A stretch of DNA of 17,897 nucleotides, from NCBI RefSeq assembly GCF_023230885.1, contig NZ_JALNWM010000048.1, positions 1-17,897 on the forward strand, in the 5' to 3' direction. Below the pieces are notes generated by a model. The model was not told the origin of the DNA and searched no databases. It saw nothing but the letters and a program-made list of their open reading frames with translations. The DNA comes from Desulfocurvus sp. GTDB taxonomy: Bacteria; Desulfobacterota; Desulfovibrionia; Desulfovibrionales; Desulfovibrionaceae. Positions 1 through 6,733 of the stretch are shown in pieces. A program made the position numbers and the translations under genes. Every line of letters begins with the position of its first letter. Position 1 is the stretch's first letter.

Positions 1-253
1 AGCCCGGGGCGGCGGGCGGGGCGCCCTCCTCCGTGGTCAGGCCCATGAAGCCCAGGGGCGCGCCGTCCGCGTCGCGGGCCACGGTCAGGGCCGCGCCGGG
101 CAGGTATTCCCGGCGCACCAGCCGCGAATAGAACTCCAGGTCCCCGGGGGCGAGGAAGTCGTGGGTGGCGCGCACGGCGGCCAGCCACAGGGCGTGCAGG
201 GCGTCCAGGTCCCGCGCCCGCCCGGGGCCCAGGGTCAGGCCGTGGCCGCGCAC
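1..253 (-). CDS. GNAT-family N-acetyltransferase, YjaB-like (partial, N-terminal part)
   Basis: The first 84 codons of a gene that runs off the left edge. The translation contains RDLDALHALWLAAVRATHDF near its start, then an LxxGFMGLT strand. This order matches the N-terminus of the GCN5-related acetyltransferases of the E. coli YjaB type, which share an ATHDFL segment. The family moves an acetyl group from acetyl-CoA to an amine; the substrate here is unknown. The acetyl-CoA-binding motif should lie beyond the window. I chose GTG at 253, which overlaps the upstream aminotransferase by 19 bp. There is no strong Shine-Dalgarno, so translation is probably coupled to that gene. A later start cannot be excluded. 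The family call is fairly sure; the role is unknown. Confidence 0.72.
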   Translation of the reverse strand, partial: MRGHGLTLGPGRARDLDALHALWLAAVRATHDFLAPGDLEFYSRLVRREYLPGAALTVARDADGAPLGFMGLTTEEGAPPAAPG

Positions 254-1452
254 GGGCCGCAGCCGCCCTGGCGCGCCGCCAGGTATTCCTCCAGGCAGCG
301 CCCCAGGCGGCGCATGCCCTCCTCGATACGCTCGGGCTCGGAGTTGGTGTAGTTCAGGCGCAGGGTGTTGTCGCCGCTGCCATCCACATAGAACGGCCGC
401 CCGGGCACGAAGGCCACCTTGCAGCGGATGGCCCGCTCGAACAGCTCCATGGACGAATAGCCCTCGGGCATCACCGCCCAGAGGAACATGCCGCCCTCGG
501 CGCGCGTCAGGCGCACCTCCGGGGGCAGGTGCCGCGCGGCGGCCTCCTGCATGGCCCGGCACTGCCTGCCGTAGCACTCGCGGATGCGCGCGATGTGCGC
601 GTCCAGGTCGTTGGTTTCCAGGTAGCGGTACACGATGCGCTGGGTCACGGTGCTGGTGTGCAGGTCGCTGGCCTGCTTCACGCGCACCAGGGCGTCGCGC
701 AGCGGACCCCGGGCCACGATCCAGCCGATGCGAAAACCCGGGGCGCAGACCTTGGAGAAGGAGCCGGTGAGTACGCTGTTCTCGGGCCGCAGGGCGTAGA
801 CAGGGGGCTGGTGCTCCCCGGCGAAGCGCAGCTCGCCGTAGGGGTCGTCCTCGGCGAAGAAGGTGTCCGTGCCCGCCAGGAGCTCGGCCACGGCGCGGCG
901 CTTGGCCGGGCCGTAGGTCAGCCCCGAGGGGTTCTGGAAATTGGTCACGGCGTAGAAGGCCTTGACGCCGCGCGCAAGCTCGCGCTCCAGGACCTCCAGG
1001 TCCGGCCCGTCGTCCTCCAGGGGCACGGTGCGGAACTCGGGCTCGAAGACCGAGAATGCCTGGATGGCGCCCAGGTAGCCCGGGGCCTCCATGAGCACGG
1101 GCGAACCCTTGTCGATGAGCACCTTGCCCATCAGATCCAGGGCCTGCTGGGAGCCGGTGGTGACCAGGATGTCGTCGGCGGTCACGTCCAGGCCCTTGCG
1201 CTCGCGGTAGCGCGCGGCGATCCACTCGCGCAGGGGCGCGTGGCCCTCGGTGGTGGAGTATTGCAGGGTGGTGCGGCCCTCCTCGCCGATGACGTGCGCG
1301 GCGGCCTCGGCCAGCTCGCGCATGGGGAACAGGCCCGGGTTGGGCAGGCCCCCGGCGAAGGAAATGACCTGCGGGTCGGCGGTGACCTTGAGGATTTCGC
1401 GGATGAACGAACGGTGCACGGAGCTCATCCGTGCGGCAAAGGGAGAAGACAT
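235..1452 (-). CDS. PLP-dependent aminotransferase, class I/II (LysN / 2-aminoadipate aminotransferase-like)
   Basis: A complete fold-type I aminotransferase of 405 residues, cytoplasmic, using pyridoxal phosphate to move amino groups between amino acids and 2-oxo acids. Visible marks are FAGGLPNPGLFP (about residues 34-45), the TTGSQQALDL cofactor-binding turn (about 100-110), NFQNPSGLTY (about 175-185), and TGSFSKVCAPGFRIGW, in which K234 is the Schiff-base lysine. The C-terminal small domain has an FYVDGSGDNTLRLNYTN segment that should supply the carboxylate-binding arginine. The overall pattern is that of LysN/ARO8-like enzymes; the substrate cannot be read from sequence. The start ATG follows AAGGAG by nine bases. 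It lies 56 bp after thiE with no terminator between, so it is probably in the thi operon, although no thiamine role is known for this family. Confidence 0.9.
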   Translation of the reverse strand: MSSPFAARMSSVHRSFIREILKVTADPQVISFAGGLPNPGLFPMRELAEAAAHVIGEEGRTTLQYSTTEGHAPLREWIAARYRERKGLDVTADDILVTTGSQQALDLMGKVLIDKGSPVLMEAPGYLGAIQAFSVFEPEFRTVPLEDDGPDLEVLERELARGVKAFYAVTNFQNPSGLTYGPAKRRAVAELLAGTDTFFAEDDPYGELRFAGEHQPPVYALRPENSVLTGSFSKVCAPGFRIGWIVARGPLRDALVRVKQASDLHTSTVTQRIVYRYLETNDLDAHIARIRECYGRQCRAMQEAAARHLPPEVRLTRAEGGMFLWAVMPEGYSSMELFERAIRCKVAFVPGRPFYVDGSGDNTLRLNYTNSEPERIEEGMRRLGRCLEEYLAARQGGCGPCAATA

Positions 1453-1508
1453 GGGCCAAGGCTCCTTCGGGAGGAAGGTTCTGGTTGCGCCGTGCGGGAA
1501 CGGCGGTT

Positions 1509-2147
1509 TCAGCGCGCCGCGTCCGCAGCGGCTCGCAAATCTGCCGCCGCGCGCCGGGGGTCGGACGCGCGGCAGATGGCCGACACCACGGCCAGCCCGT
1601 CGGCCCCGGCGCGCAGCACGTCGGCGGCGTTGGCCGGGCCGATGCCGCCGATGGCCACCAGGGGCCGGGCCGTGGCGGCGCGCAGCCGGGCCAGGCCCTC
1701 CAGGCCCCAGGCCGGGCCGGTGTCGGTCTTGGTCGGCGTGGCGAACACGGGGCTCACGCCGTAGTAGTCCACGTCCAGCCCCCGGGCGGCCTCGGCCTGG
1801 GCCGGGGTCTCCACCGACAGGCCGATCACGGCCTGCGGCCCCAGCAGGCGCCGGGCGTCGTCCGGGTGCATGTCGCCCTGGCCAACATGGACCCCGTGGG
1901 CCCCGGCCGCCAGGGCCACGTCCACCCGGTCGTTGACCAGCACCAGGGCGCCGCTGCCCTCCAGGGCGGCGAGCACCTCGCGGGCCAGGGCCACGAAGGC
2001 CCGGGTGCCCAGGGTCTTCTCGCGCAGCTGGACCACCCGCGCGCCCCCGGCCACGGCCAGGCGCGCCGTGGCGACCACGCCCCGCCCCGCGCACTGGGCC
2101 GCGTCGGTGACCAGGTAGACCGTGTAGTCCGGCGCCGGGCGGCCCAT
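1509..2147 (-). CDS. thiE: Thiamine-phosphate synthase
   Basis: Joins the pyrimidine diphosphate HMP-PP and the thiazole phosphate HET-P to give thiamine phosphate, in the cytoplasm. The 212-residue product matches the usual ThiE length and TIM-barrel order. It has VQLREK (about residues 40-45), LVNDRVDVALAAGAHGVHVGQ (about 70-90), the GVSPVFATPTKTD phosphate/pyrophosphate loop (about 131-143), and AIGGI with the final phosphate-binding strand (about 166-170). The ATG shares one base with the thiM stop (TGATG arrangement), so the two are translationally coupled. The family call is secure. Because ThiM provides HET-P, the pair points to thiazole salvage; no thiC, thiD or thiG is in the window. 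Confidence 0.95.
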   Translation of the reverse strand: MGRPAPDYTVYLVTDAAQCAGRGVVATARLAVAGGARVVQLREKTLGTRAFVALAREVLAALEGSGALVLVNDRVDVALAAGAHGVHVGQGDMHPDDARRLLGPQAVIGLSVETPAQAEAARGLDVDYYGVSPVFATPTKTDTGPAWGLEGLARLRAATARPLVAIGGIGPANAADVLRAGADGLAVVSAICRASDPRRAAADLRAAADAAR

Positions 2148-3001
2148 CACCCCTCCACGCGCACCTGGGCCTCCAGGTCGGCGCGGTCCAGGGTGTAGAG
2201 GGTATCCAGGAACTGCGCCTGCATGCCGCCCGGCCCCTGGGAGCGGGCGGCGGCCGCGCCCCCGGCGGCGGACATCACGGCCATGCCCGCCACGGCGGCC
2301 TCGAAGGGATCGGGCACCACGGCGGCGAAGGCCCCCGTCAGGGCCGTAGCCGTGCAGCCCATGCCCGTGACCAGGGTCATGAGCTCGCTGCCGCCGGAAA
2401 CAAAGGCCGTGCGCCGCGCGTCGGCCACGGTGTCCACCGCCCCGCTGACCACCACCACGCAGCCCGCGGCCCGCGCCACGGCCCGGGCCACCTCCTCCAC
2501 GCCGCGCCCGGAGTGGGCGCTGTCCACACCGCGCGTGGCCCCCGCGCCGGCCATGATCGCCTCCAGGCGCGCGGAGTCCACGGCGTCCAGGGCCCCGGCC
2601 ACGGCCAGGATCTCCGAGGCGTTGCCGCGCAGGATGGCCGGGCGGACCTCGTGCAGCAGGTCCAGGGTCGTGCGGGTGCGCATGCGCGAGGCTCCGGCGC
2701 CCACGGGGTCGAGCACCACGGGCACCCCGCGCCCGGCCGCCGCGCGCCCGGCCAGAAGCATGCTGCCGACCCACGGGCCGCTCAGGGTGCCGATGTTGAG
2801 CACCAGGGCTCCGGCCAGGGCCGCCAGCTCCTCCACTTCCTCGGGGGCGTGGGCCATGACCGGCGAGGCGCCCAGGGCCAGCAGGGCGTTGGCCGTGACG
2901 TTCATGACCACGAAATTGGTGATGTTGTGCACCAGGGGCCGCTCGGCGCGCACCCGCTCCAGGGCGGAGTGGACCGAGGCGATGGCGTTGCTGGCGGGCA
3001 T
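2147..3001 (-). CDS. thiM: Hydroxyethylthiazole kinase
   Basis: Phosphorylates 4-methyl-5-(2-hydroxyethyl)thiazole with ATP, the thiazole-salvage step that feeds ThiE. The 284-residue protein is of normal length for the ribokinase-like ThiM family. Typical segments are LVHNITNFVVMNVTANALLA (about residues 23-42) with the downstream GASPVMA, VVLDPVGAGAS (about 95-105), RGNASEI (about 124-130), and the ATP/anion-hole loop LVTGMGCTATALTGAF (about 210-225), which contains the conserved GMGC cysteine. The ATG at 3001 follows AAGGAG. It is the first gene of the apparent thiM-thiE-aminotransferase-GNAT operon, behind a promoter about 30 bp upstream. Confidence 0.95.
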   Translation of the reverse strand: MPASNAIASVHSALERVRAERPLVHNITNFVVMNVTANALLALGASPVMAHAPEEVEELAALAGALVLNIGTLSGPWVGSMLLAGRAAAGRGVPVVLDPVGAGASRMRTRTTLDLLHEVRPAILRGNASEILAVAGALDAVDSARLEAIMAGAGATRGVDSAHSGRGVEEVARAVARAAGCVVVVSGAVDTVADARRTAFVSGGSELMTLVTGMGCTATALTGAFAAVVPDPFEAAVAGMAVMSAAGGAAAARSQGPGGMQAQFLDTLYTLDRADLEAQVRVEG

Positions 3002-3037
3002 GGGCTTCTCCTTGCTTGCGTGGCGCGTGACCTTCCA

Positions 3038-3065
3038 CTGATACGCAAACCGCCCAGGATTTCAA
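3038..3065 (-). promoter_or_regulatory. Candidate sigma-70 promoter for thiM
   Basis: Read on the minus strand, TTGAAA (3065-3060) and TATCAG (3043-3038) are separated by 16 bases. Transcription would start near 3031, giving a leader of about 30 nt that contains the AAGGAG of thiM. Such a leader is too short for a TPP riboswitch. The -35 is good and the -10 moderate. Confidence 0.5.
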
Positions 3066-3135
3066 GAGCTCCGGCGCCCGGGAGCGGCGGGGGGCGCATA
3101 TTTCCCGCGCCGCGCCCCCGGGAGGGCTGTTTTCC

Positions 3136-3164
3136 TTGACAGCGCGCGCCCCCCGGGCAAGGTT
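3136..3164 (+). promoter_or_regulatory. Candidate promoter of the CsoR-like repressor gene
   Basis: A perfect TTGACA lies at 3136-3141. With the standard 17-base spacer the -10 would be AAGGTT at 3159-3164, which is poor, so only the -35 is convincing. A start near 3171 would fall on the ATACCC...GGGTA dyad, fitting autorepression. Confidence 0.45.
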
Positions 3165-3169
3165 TGGGC

Positions 3170-3185
3170 ATACCCCGGCGGGTAG
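3170..3185. promoter_or_regulatory. Probable CsoR-type operator before the repressor gene
   Basis: ATACCC (3170-3175) and GGGTAG (3180-3185) form a near-perfect dyad with four bases between. The same half-sites occur before the P-type ATPase gene at 3668-3684. G/C-tract dyads flanked by A/T are the known operator type of CsoR/FrmR-family repressors. The site overlaps the expected start of transcription. Part of the same DNA (3173-3180 with 3187-3194) is also an 8-bp GC hairpin, so some of the symmetry could reflect RNA structure. Confidence 0.6.
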
Positions 3186-3218
3186 GCGCCGGGGCAACCG
3201 CCGCACCGGAGGCCCGCG

Positions 3219-3494
3219 ATGCGAAAATGCATGGATTCCGCCAACCTGCACCGTCGGCTGAACAAGATAACCGGCCAGCTCAACGCCATCGGCAAGATGA
3301 TCGACCAGGACGTGCCCTGCGAGGAGGTCCTCATCCAGGTCAACGCCGCCAAGAGCGCCCTGCACAAGGTCGGGCAGATCATCCTCGAAGGGCACCTCAG
3401 CCACTGCGTGCGCGACGGCATCGAGCACGGCGACGCCGACAAGACCATCGAACGCTTCGCCAAGGCCGTGGAACACTTCTCGCGCCTGTCCTGA
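3219..3494 (+). CDS. csoR: CsoR/FrmR-family (DUF156) metal-sensing transcriptional repressor
   Basis: A 91-residue all-helical repressor without a helix-turn-helix, of the copper-sensing CsoR family. Family members bind GC-rich dyads and release DNA when a metal binds. Visible marks are LHRRLNKITGQLNAI (about residues 10-24), then C34 in DVPCEEVL, and H59 and C63 in LEGHLSHC. The spacing C-x24-H-x3-C is exactly that of the Cu(I) ligands of Mycobacterium tuberculosis CsoR (C36, H61, C65). It therefore looks like a Cu(I) sensor rather than the persulfide sensor CstR or nickel/cobalt RcnR; an extra C4 is of unknown meaning. ATG at 3219 follows GGAGG (3208-3212). It has its own terminator and precedes the ATPase it probably controls. 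The gene symbol rests on the ligand pattern only. Confidence 0.88.
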   Translation: MRKCMDSANLHRRLNKITGQLNAIGKMIDQDVPCEEVLIQVNAAKSALHKVGQIILEGHLSHCVRDGIEHGDADKTIERFAKAVEHFSRLS

Positions 3495-3603
3495 ACGCCG
3501 CACGCGCGCGCCCGCGCCGGGCATGGCGACTGCCGCTCTTGCTCCCCCGCCCCTGCGCCGCGCGCGAACGCCGCCCCCGCGCGCCCTCCCCCTGCCCCAG
3601 CCA

Positions 3604-3634
3604 GCCGCCCGGCTCCGCCCGGGCGGCTTTTTTT
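3604..3634 (+). terminator. Intrinsic terminator of the CsoR-like gene
   Basis: Perfect 9-bp stem GCCGCCCGG (3604-3612) / CCGGGCGGC (3619-3627), six-base loop, then seven T (3628-3634). It separates the repressor transcript from the ATPase promoter, which starts five bases later. Confidence 0.88.
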
Positions 3635-3638
3635 GGCG

Positions 3639-3667
3639 TTGACAGGCCCGCCCCTCCAGGCATACCC
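3639..3667 (+). promoter_or_regulatory. Promoter of the P-type ATPase gene
   Basis: A perfect TTGACA (3639-3644) is followed after 16 bases by CATACC (3661-3666), or after 17 by ATACCC (3662-3667), which would be the weak -10. The -10 lies inside the metal-repressor dyad, so a bound repressor would directly block polymerase. Confidence 0.65.
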
Positions 3668-3684
3668 ATACCCCCTATGGGTAT
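3662..3684. promoter_or_regulatory. Probable CsoR-type operator before the P-type ATPase
   Basis: Perfect 8-bp arms ATACCCAT (3662-3669) and ATGGGTAT (3677-3684) with a seven-base C-rich spacer. A second register, ATACCC (3668-3673) with GGGTAT (3679-3684), is also perfect. This is the standard architecture of CsoR-family operators and it overlaps the -10. It resembles the dyad before the repressor gene at 3170-3185, implying shared control of both units. Confidence 0.8.
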
Positions 3685-3706
3685 CTAAAACAGGAGGGAC
3701 GCCACC

Positions 3707-5626
3707 TTGCACCGTCTGCTCGCCTTTCTCGACAAGGACAACCGGCTGGAAATCCTGCTGCTGGCCGTTTCGGGGCTGGCCCTGGGGGCCAGCTTCCTGG
3801 CCGGGGAGGCCCTGGCCGCGGACCCGGCCTGGGCGGCCGTGGTGCTCTGCGGCGCGCCGATCATCAAGGAGGCCGCCACGGGGCTGTTCACACGGCTCGA
3901 CATCAAGGCCGACGTGCTGGTCTCCCTGGCGCTCGTCGCCGCGGTGGCCATCGGCGAGGTGTTCGCCGCCGGGGAAATAGCCTGCATCATGCGCCTGGGC
4001 TCGCTGCTGGAGGAACGCACCGTGGCCAAGGCGCGGGCGGGCATCGAGCGCCTGGTGCGCCTGACCCCGCGCACGGCGCGGGTGGTCGATGGCGGCGCCG
4101 GGCGCGTGGTGCCCGCCGAGGAGGTCCGCGTGGGCCAGGTTCTGCGCGTGCAGCCCGGGGAGGCCGTGGCCGTGGACGGCGTGATCACCGCCGGGCGGAC
4201 GGCCATCGACCAGTCGGTGATGACCGGCGAGTCCCTGCCCGTGGACAAGGGGCCCGGCGACGAGGTCTTCAGCGGCACGGTGAACCAGTTCGGATCCTTC
4301 GACATGCGCGCCGAGCGGGTCGGGCAGGACAGCGCCCTGCAACGCATGATCCGCCTGGTGGAGTCGGCCGACGCGGGCAAGGCGCGCATCGTGGCCGCCG
4401 CCGACCGCTGGGCGACCTGGATCGTGGCCCTGGCCCTGGCCTGCGCCGGGGGCACCTGGCTGGTCACCGGCGAGGTCATCCGCGCCGTGACCATCCTGGT
4501 GGTCTTCTGCCCCTGCGCCCTGGTGCTGGCCACGCCGACGGCCATCATGGCCGCCATCGGCAACGCCACGCGCCACGGCGTGCTCGTGCGCCAGGGCGAC
4601 GCCCTGGAGCGCCTGGCCTCCGTGCGCCGCCTGGCCCTGGACAAGACCGGCACCCTGACCCACGGCGCGCCGCAGGTCACGGCCGTGGAAAGCCTGGACC
4701 CCGCCCTGGGGCCCGGAGCCCTGCTGGCCCTGGCGGCCTCGGCGGAGTTGCGCTCGGAGCACCCCCTGGGCCGGGCCGTCGTGGCCCACTGGCTGGCCCA
4801 GGGCCGCCAGCCCCCGCGCGAGCCCGAGGATTTCGCCATGCTCCCGGGCCGGGGCGTGCGGGCCCTGGTGGACGGCGCGCGCGTGCTGGCGGGCAACGCC
4901 AGGCTCCTGGAGGAGCACGGCGCGGCCCTGCCCCCGGCCCTGGCCGAGGCCGTGCGCCGCCACGCAGCCGAGGGCGCCACGGCGGTGCTCCTGGCCGTGG
5001 ACGGCCGGGCCGTGGGCCTCGTGGCCCTGGCCGACACCCTGCGCGAGGCCGCCCCGGCCATGATCCGCGACGTGCGGGCCCTGGGGCTCACCCCCGTGCT
5101 GCTCACGGGCGACCACGAGCAGGCCGCGCTCCACATCGCCCGGCAGGCGGGCATCGCCGAGGTCCAGCCCGGGTGCCTGCCCGAGGACAAGCTGGCCCTC
5201 ATCGACCACTACCAGGACCGCGGCCAGCCCGTGGCCATGCTCGGCGACGGGATCAACGACGCCCCGGCCCTGCGCCGGGCCCATGTGGGCGTGGCCATGG
5301 GCGGCGTGGGCAGCGACATCGCCGTGGACGCGGCGGACATGGTCCTGGTGGGCGACGACCTCGCGCCCCTGCCCCATGTGGTGGCCCTCGCCCGGCGGAT
5401 GATGCGCACCATCCACCTGAACATGGCCCTGGCCATGCTCCTGAACGCCGTGGCCACGGTCCTGTCCATGCAGGGGCTCATGGGGCCGGTGGCCGGAGCC
5501 CTGGTGCACAACGCGGGCTCGGTGCTGGTCGTGCTCAACTCCACCCTGCTGCTGCGCTGGGCCCCGCGCGCGGAGCCGGAACCGGCCGCCCCGCCCCGGG
5601 CGCGGGCCGCGGCCGCCGGCCGCTGA
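3707..5626 (+). CDS. P1B-type heavy-metal-translocating ATPase without N-terminal metal-binding domain
   Basis: An integral inner-membrane pump that uses ATP to move metal ions, most likely outward. At 639 residues it is shorter than typical CopA because it has no N-terminal HMA (GMxCxxC) domain. Order: two N-terminal membrane segments, a further membrane pair (about residues 70-95), actuator loop with TGES (173-176), membrane segment with CPC (268-270), phosphorylation motif DKTGT (312-316), nucleotide-binding HP (352-353), hinge GDGIND (513-518), then two last membrane segments with N572, N580 and HNAGS (601-605). The YN and MxxSS signatures of Cu(I) pumps are not seen in these last segments, so metal choice is open despite the Cu-type regulator. 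TTG start at 3707 with AGGAGGG at 3692-3698. The tail is Ala/Pro/Arg-rich. Confidence 0.93.
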   Translation: MHRLLAFLDKDNRLEILLLAVSGLALGASFLAGEALAADPAWAAVVLCGAPIIKEAATGLFTRLDIKADVLVSLALVAAVAIGEVFAAGEIACIMRLGSLLEERTVAKARAGIERLVRLTPRTARVVDGGAGRVVPAEEVRVGQVLRVQPGEAVAVDGVITAGRTAIDQSVMTGESLPVDKGPGDEVFSGTVNQFGSFDMRAERVGQDSALQRMIRLVESADAGKARIVAAADRWATWIVALALACAGGTWLVTGEVIRAVTILVVFCPCALVLATPTAIMAAIGNATRHGVLVRQGDALERLASVRRLALDKTGTLTHGAPQVTAVESLDPALGPGALLALAASAELRSEHPLGRAVVAHWLAQGRQPPREPEDFAMLPGRGVRALVDGARVLAGNARLLEEHGAALPPALAEAVRRHAAEGATAVLLAVDGRAVGLVALADTLREAAPAMIRDVRALGLTPVLLTGDHEQAALHIARQAGIAEVQPGCLPEDKLALIDHYQDRGQPVAMLGDGINDAPALRRAHVGVAMGGVGSDIAVDAADMVLVGDDLAPLPHVVALARRMMRTIHLNMALAMLLNAVATVLSMQGLMGPVAGALVHNAGSVLVVLNSTLLLRWAPRAEPEPAAPPRARAAAAGR

Positions 5627-5652
5627 TCCCGCCGCAATCCCCGTTTTGCGCG

Positions 5653-5689
5653 GCCCTGCCCCGCTTCTTGCGCGGGCAGGGCTTTTTTT
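5653..5689 (+). terminator. Intrinsic terminator of the P-type ATPase
   Basis: GCCCTGCCC (5653-5661) pairs with GGGCAGGGC (5674-5682), with additional inner GC pairing, followed by seven T (5683-5689). It lies 26 bp after the stop codon and isolates the metal genes from cheR. Confidence 0.9.
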
Positions 5690-5721
5690 ACGCTGGCGGG
5701 CTTCCCCAGGTGCCCCGGCTG

Positions 5722-5737
5722 TGGTACTTTGGGTGCC
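5722..5737 (+). promoter_or_regulatory. Candidate sigma-54 promoter for cheR
   Basis: TGGTACTTTGGGTGCC has the invariant GG (5723-5724) and GC (5735-5736) with exactly ten bases between, and keeps most of the TGGCAC-N5-TTGC consensus. The start would be near 5747, about 28 nt before the ATG. Sigma-54 control of motility genes is common in related bacteria. No good sigma-70 box was seen here. Confidence 0.45.
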
Positions 5738-5774
5738 ACTGGAGCATCGTATCCGACTGGAAGGAGAGACATCC

Positions 5775-6650
5775 ATGGGAGTTCTGGGCAGCTCGCTCAC
5801 CCTGCGCAAGCAGCCGAAAATCAGCGACACCGAGTTCGCGCAGCTGCGCGATTTCATCTACGACAAGACCGGCATCAGCATCCCGGACAAGCGCAAATAC
5901 CTGCTGGAAAACCGCCTGGGCACCCGGCTGCAGGAGCTGAACCTCGCCTCGTTCAAGGACTACTACGACTACCTGCGCCTGGACGCCAACAGGACCAGGG
6001 AGATGGACGCGCTGTGCGAGCGCATCACCACCAACGAGACGAGCTTCTTCCGCGACATCAAGCAGCTGACCATGTTCAAGGACCACATCCTGCGCGAGAC
6101 CATCGAACGCCAGGAACAGGCCGGGCGCAAGGAGCTGTCCATCTGGTCCGCCGGGTGCTCGTCGGGCGAGGAGCCCTACACCCTGGCCATCATGCTGCAT
6201 GAGGTCCTTGGCATGTCCATCATCGGCTGGCGCATCCGCATCACGGCCAACGACCTCTCGCCGGCCATGCTGGAAAAATGCCGCCGGGGAGTCTATGGCG
6301 ACTACGCCTTGCGCACCACGCCCAAGGGCATGCTGACCAAGTATTTCGACGACGTGGGCGGCGGCGAGTTCAAAATCAAGTCCAAGGTCCAGAAGCTGGT
6401 CAGCTTCGGGCCCATCAACCTGTCGGACCGCGCCCAGGTGCGGCGCGTGCCGCCCTCGCAGATCGTGTTCTGCCGCAACGTGATCATCTATTTCGACGAT
6501 GTGATGAAAAAGCAGGTCGTCTCGTCGTTCTACGACAACCTCGTGCCCGGGGGGCACCTGTTCCTGGGGCACTCGGAGAGCATCCACAAGCTGTCCACGG
6601 CGTTCCGCCCCGTGTTCAAGCCGGGCGGCATCGCCTACGTCAAGGCCTAG
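5775..6650 (+). CDS. cheR: Chemotaxis protein methyltransferase CheR
   Basis: Transfers methyl groups from S-adenosylmethionine to glutamates on chemoreceptors, the adaptation step of chemotaxis, in the cytoplasm at receptor arrays. The 291-residue protein has the all-helical N-terminal domain (about residues 16-75), the TNETSFFRD motif (about 85-93), the SAM-binding SAGCSSGEEPYTLA (about 125-138), an acidic second motif in ITANDLS (about 155-161), FCRNVIIYFD (about 232-241), and GHSES (about 258-262). No TPR or receptor-tethering tail is present. ATG at 5775 follows AAGGAG at 5761-5766; a longer open frame upstream lacks a ribosome site. It stands 83 bp before the HDOD gene and probably shares its transcript. 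Confidence 0.95.
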   Translation: MGVLGSSLTLRKQPKISDTEFAQLRDFIYDKTGISIPDKRKYLLENRLGTRLQELNLASFKDYYDYLRLDANRTREMDALCERITTNETSFFRDIKQLTMFKDHILRETIERQEQAGRKELSIWSAGCSSGEEPYTLAIMLHEVLGMSIIGWRIRITANDLSPAMLEKCRRGVYGDYALRTTPKGMLTKYFDDVGGGEFKIKSKVQKLVSFGPINLSDRAQVRRVPPSQIVFCRNVIIYFDDVMKKQVVSSFYDNLVPGGHLFLGHSESIHKLSTAFRPVFKPGGIAYVKA

Positions 6651-6733
6651 GCCCCGGGCGGCGGGCAGCCCCCGGACGAGGAAAAAGAGCATGGCCGGCC
6701 CCGCGCCGCGCCACACAGATACGGAGGACAGGC

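Noticed and set aside
3002..3218. TPP riboswitch before thiM
   Set aside because: I looked on the minus strand for the conserved CTGAGA and CTGATCTGGATAATGCC-type segments and found neither; the probable promoter leaves about 30 nt of leader.
3062..5857. Very long minus-strand open frame opposite the ATPase
   Set aside because: It is the antisense shadow of the P-type ATPase, rich in His, Gly and Gln, whereas the plus-strand frame has all catalytic motifs.
6692..6707. GG-N10-GC match before the HDOD gene, resembling sigma-54
   Set aside because: The match is in plain GC-rich sequence without the other consensus bases, and the start would fall only about five bases before the ribosome site.
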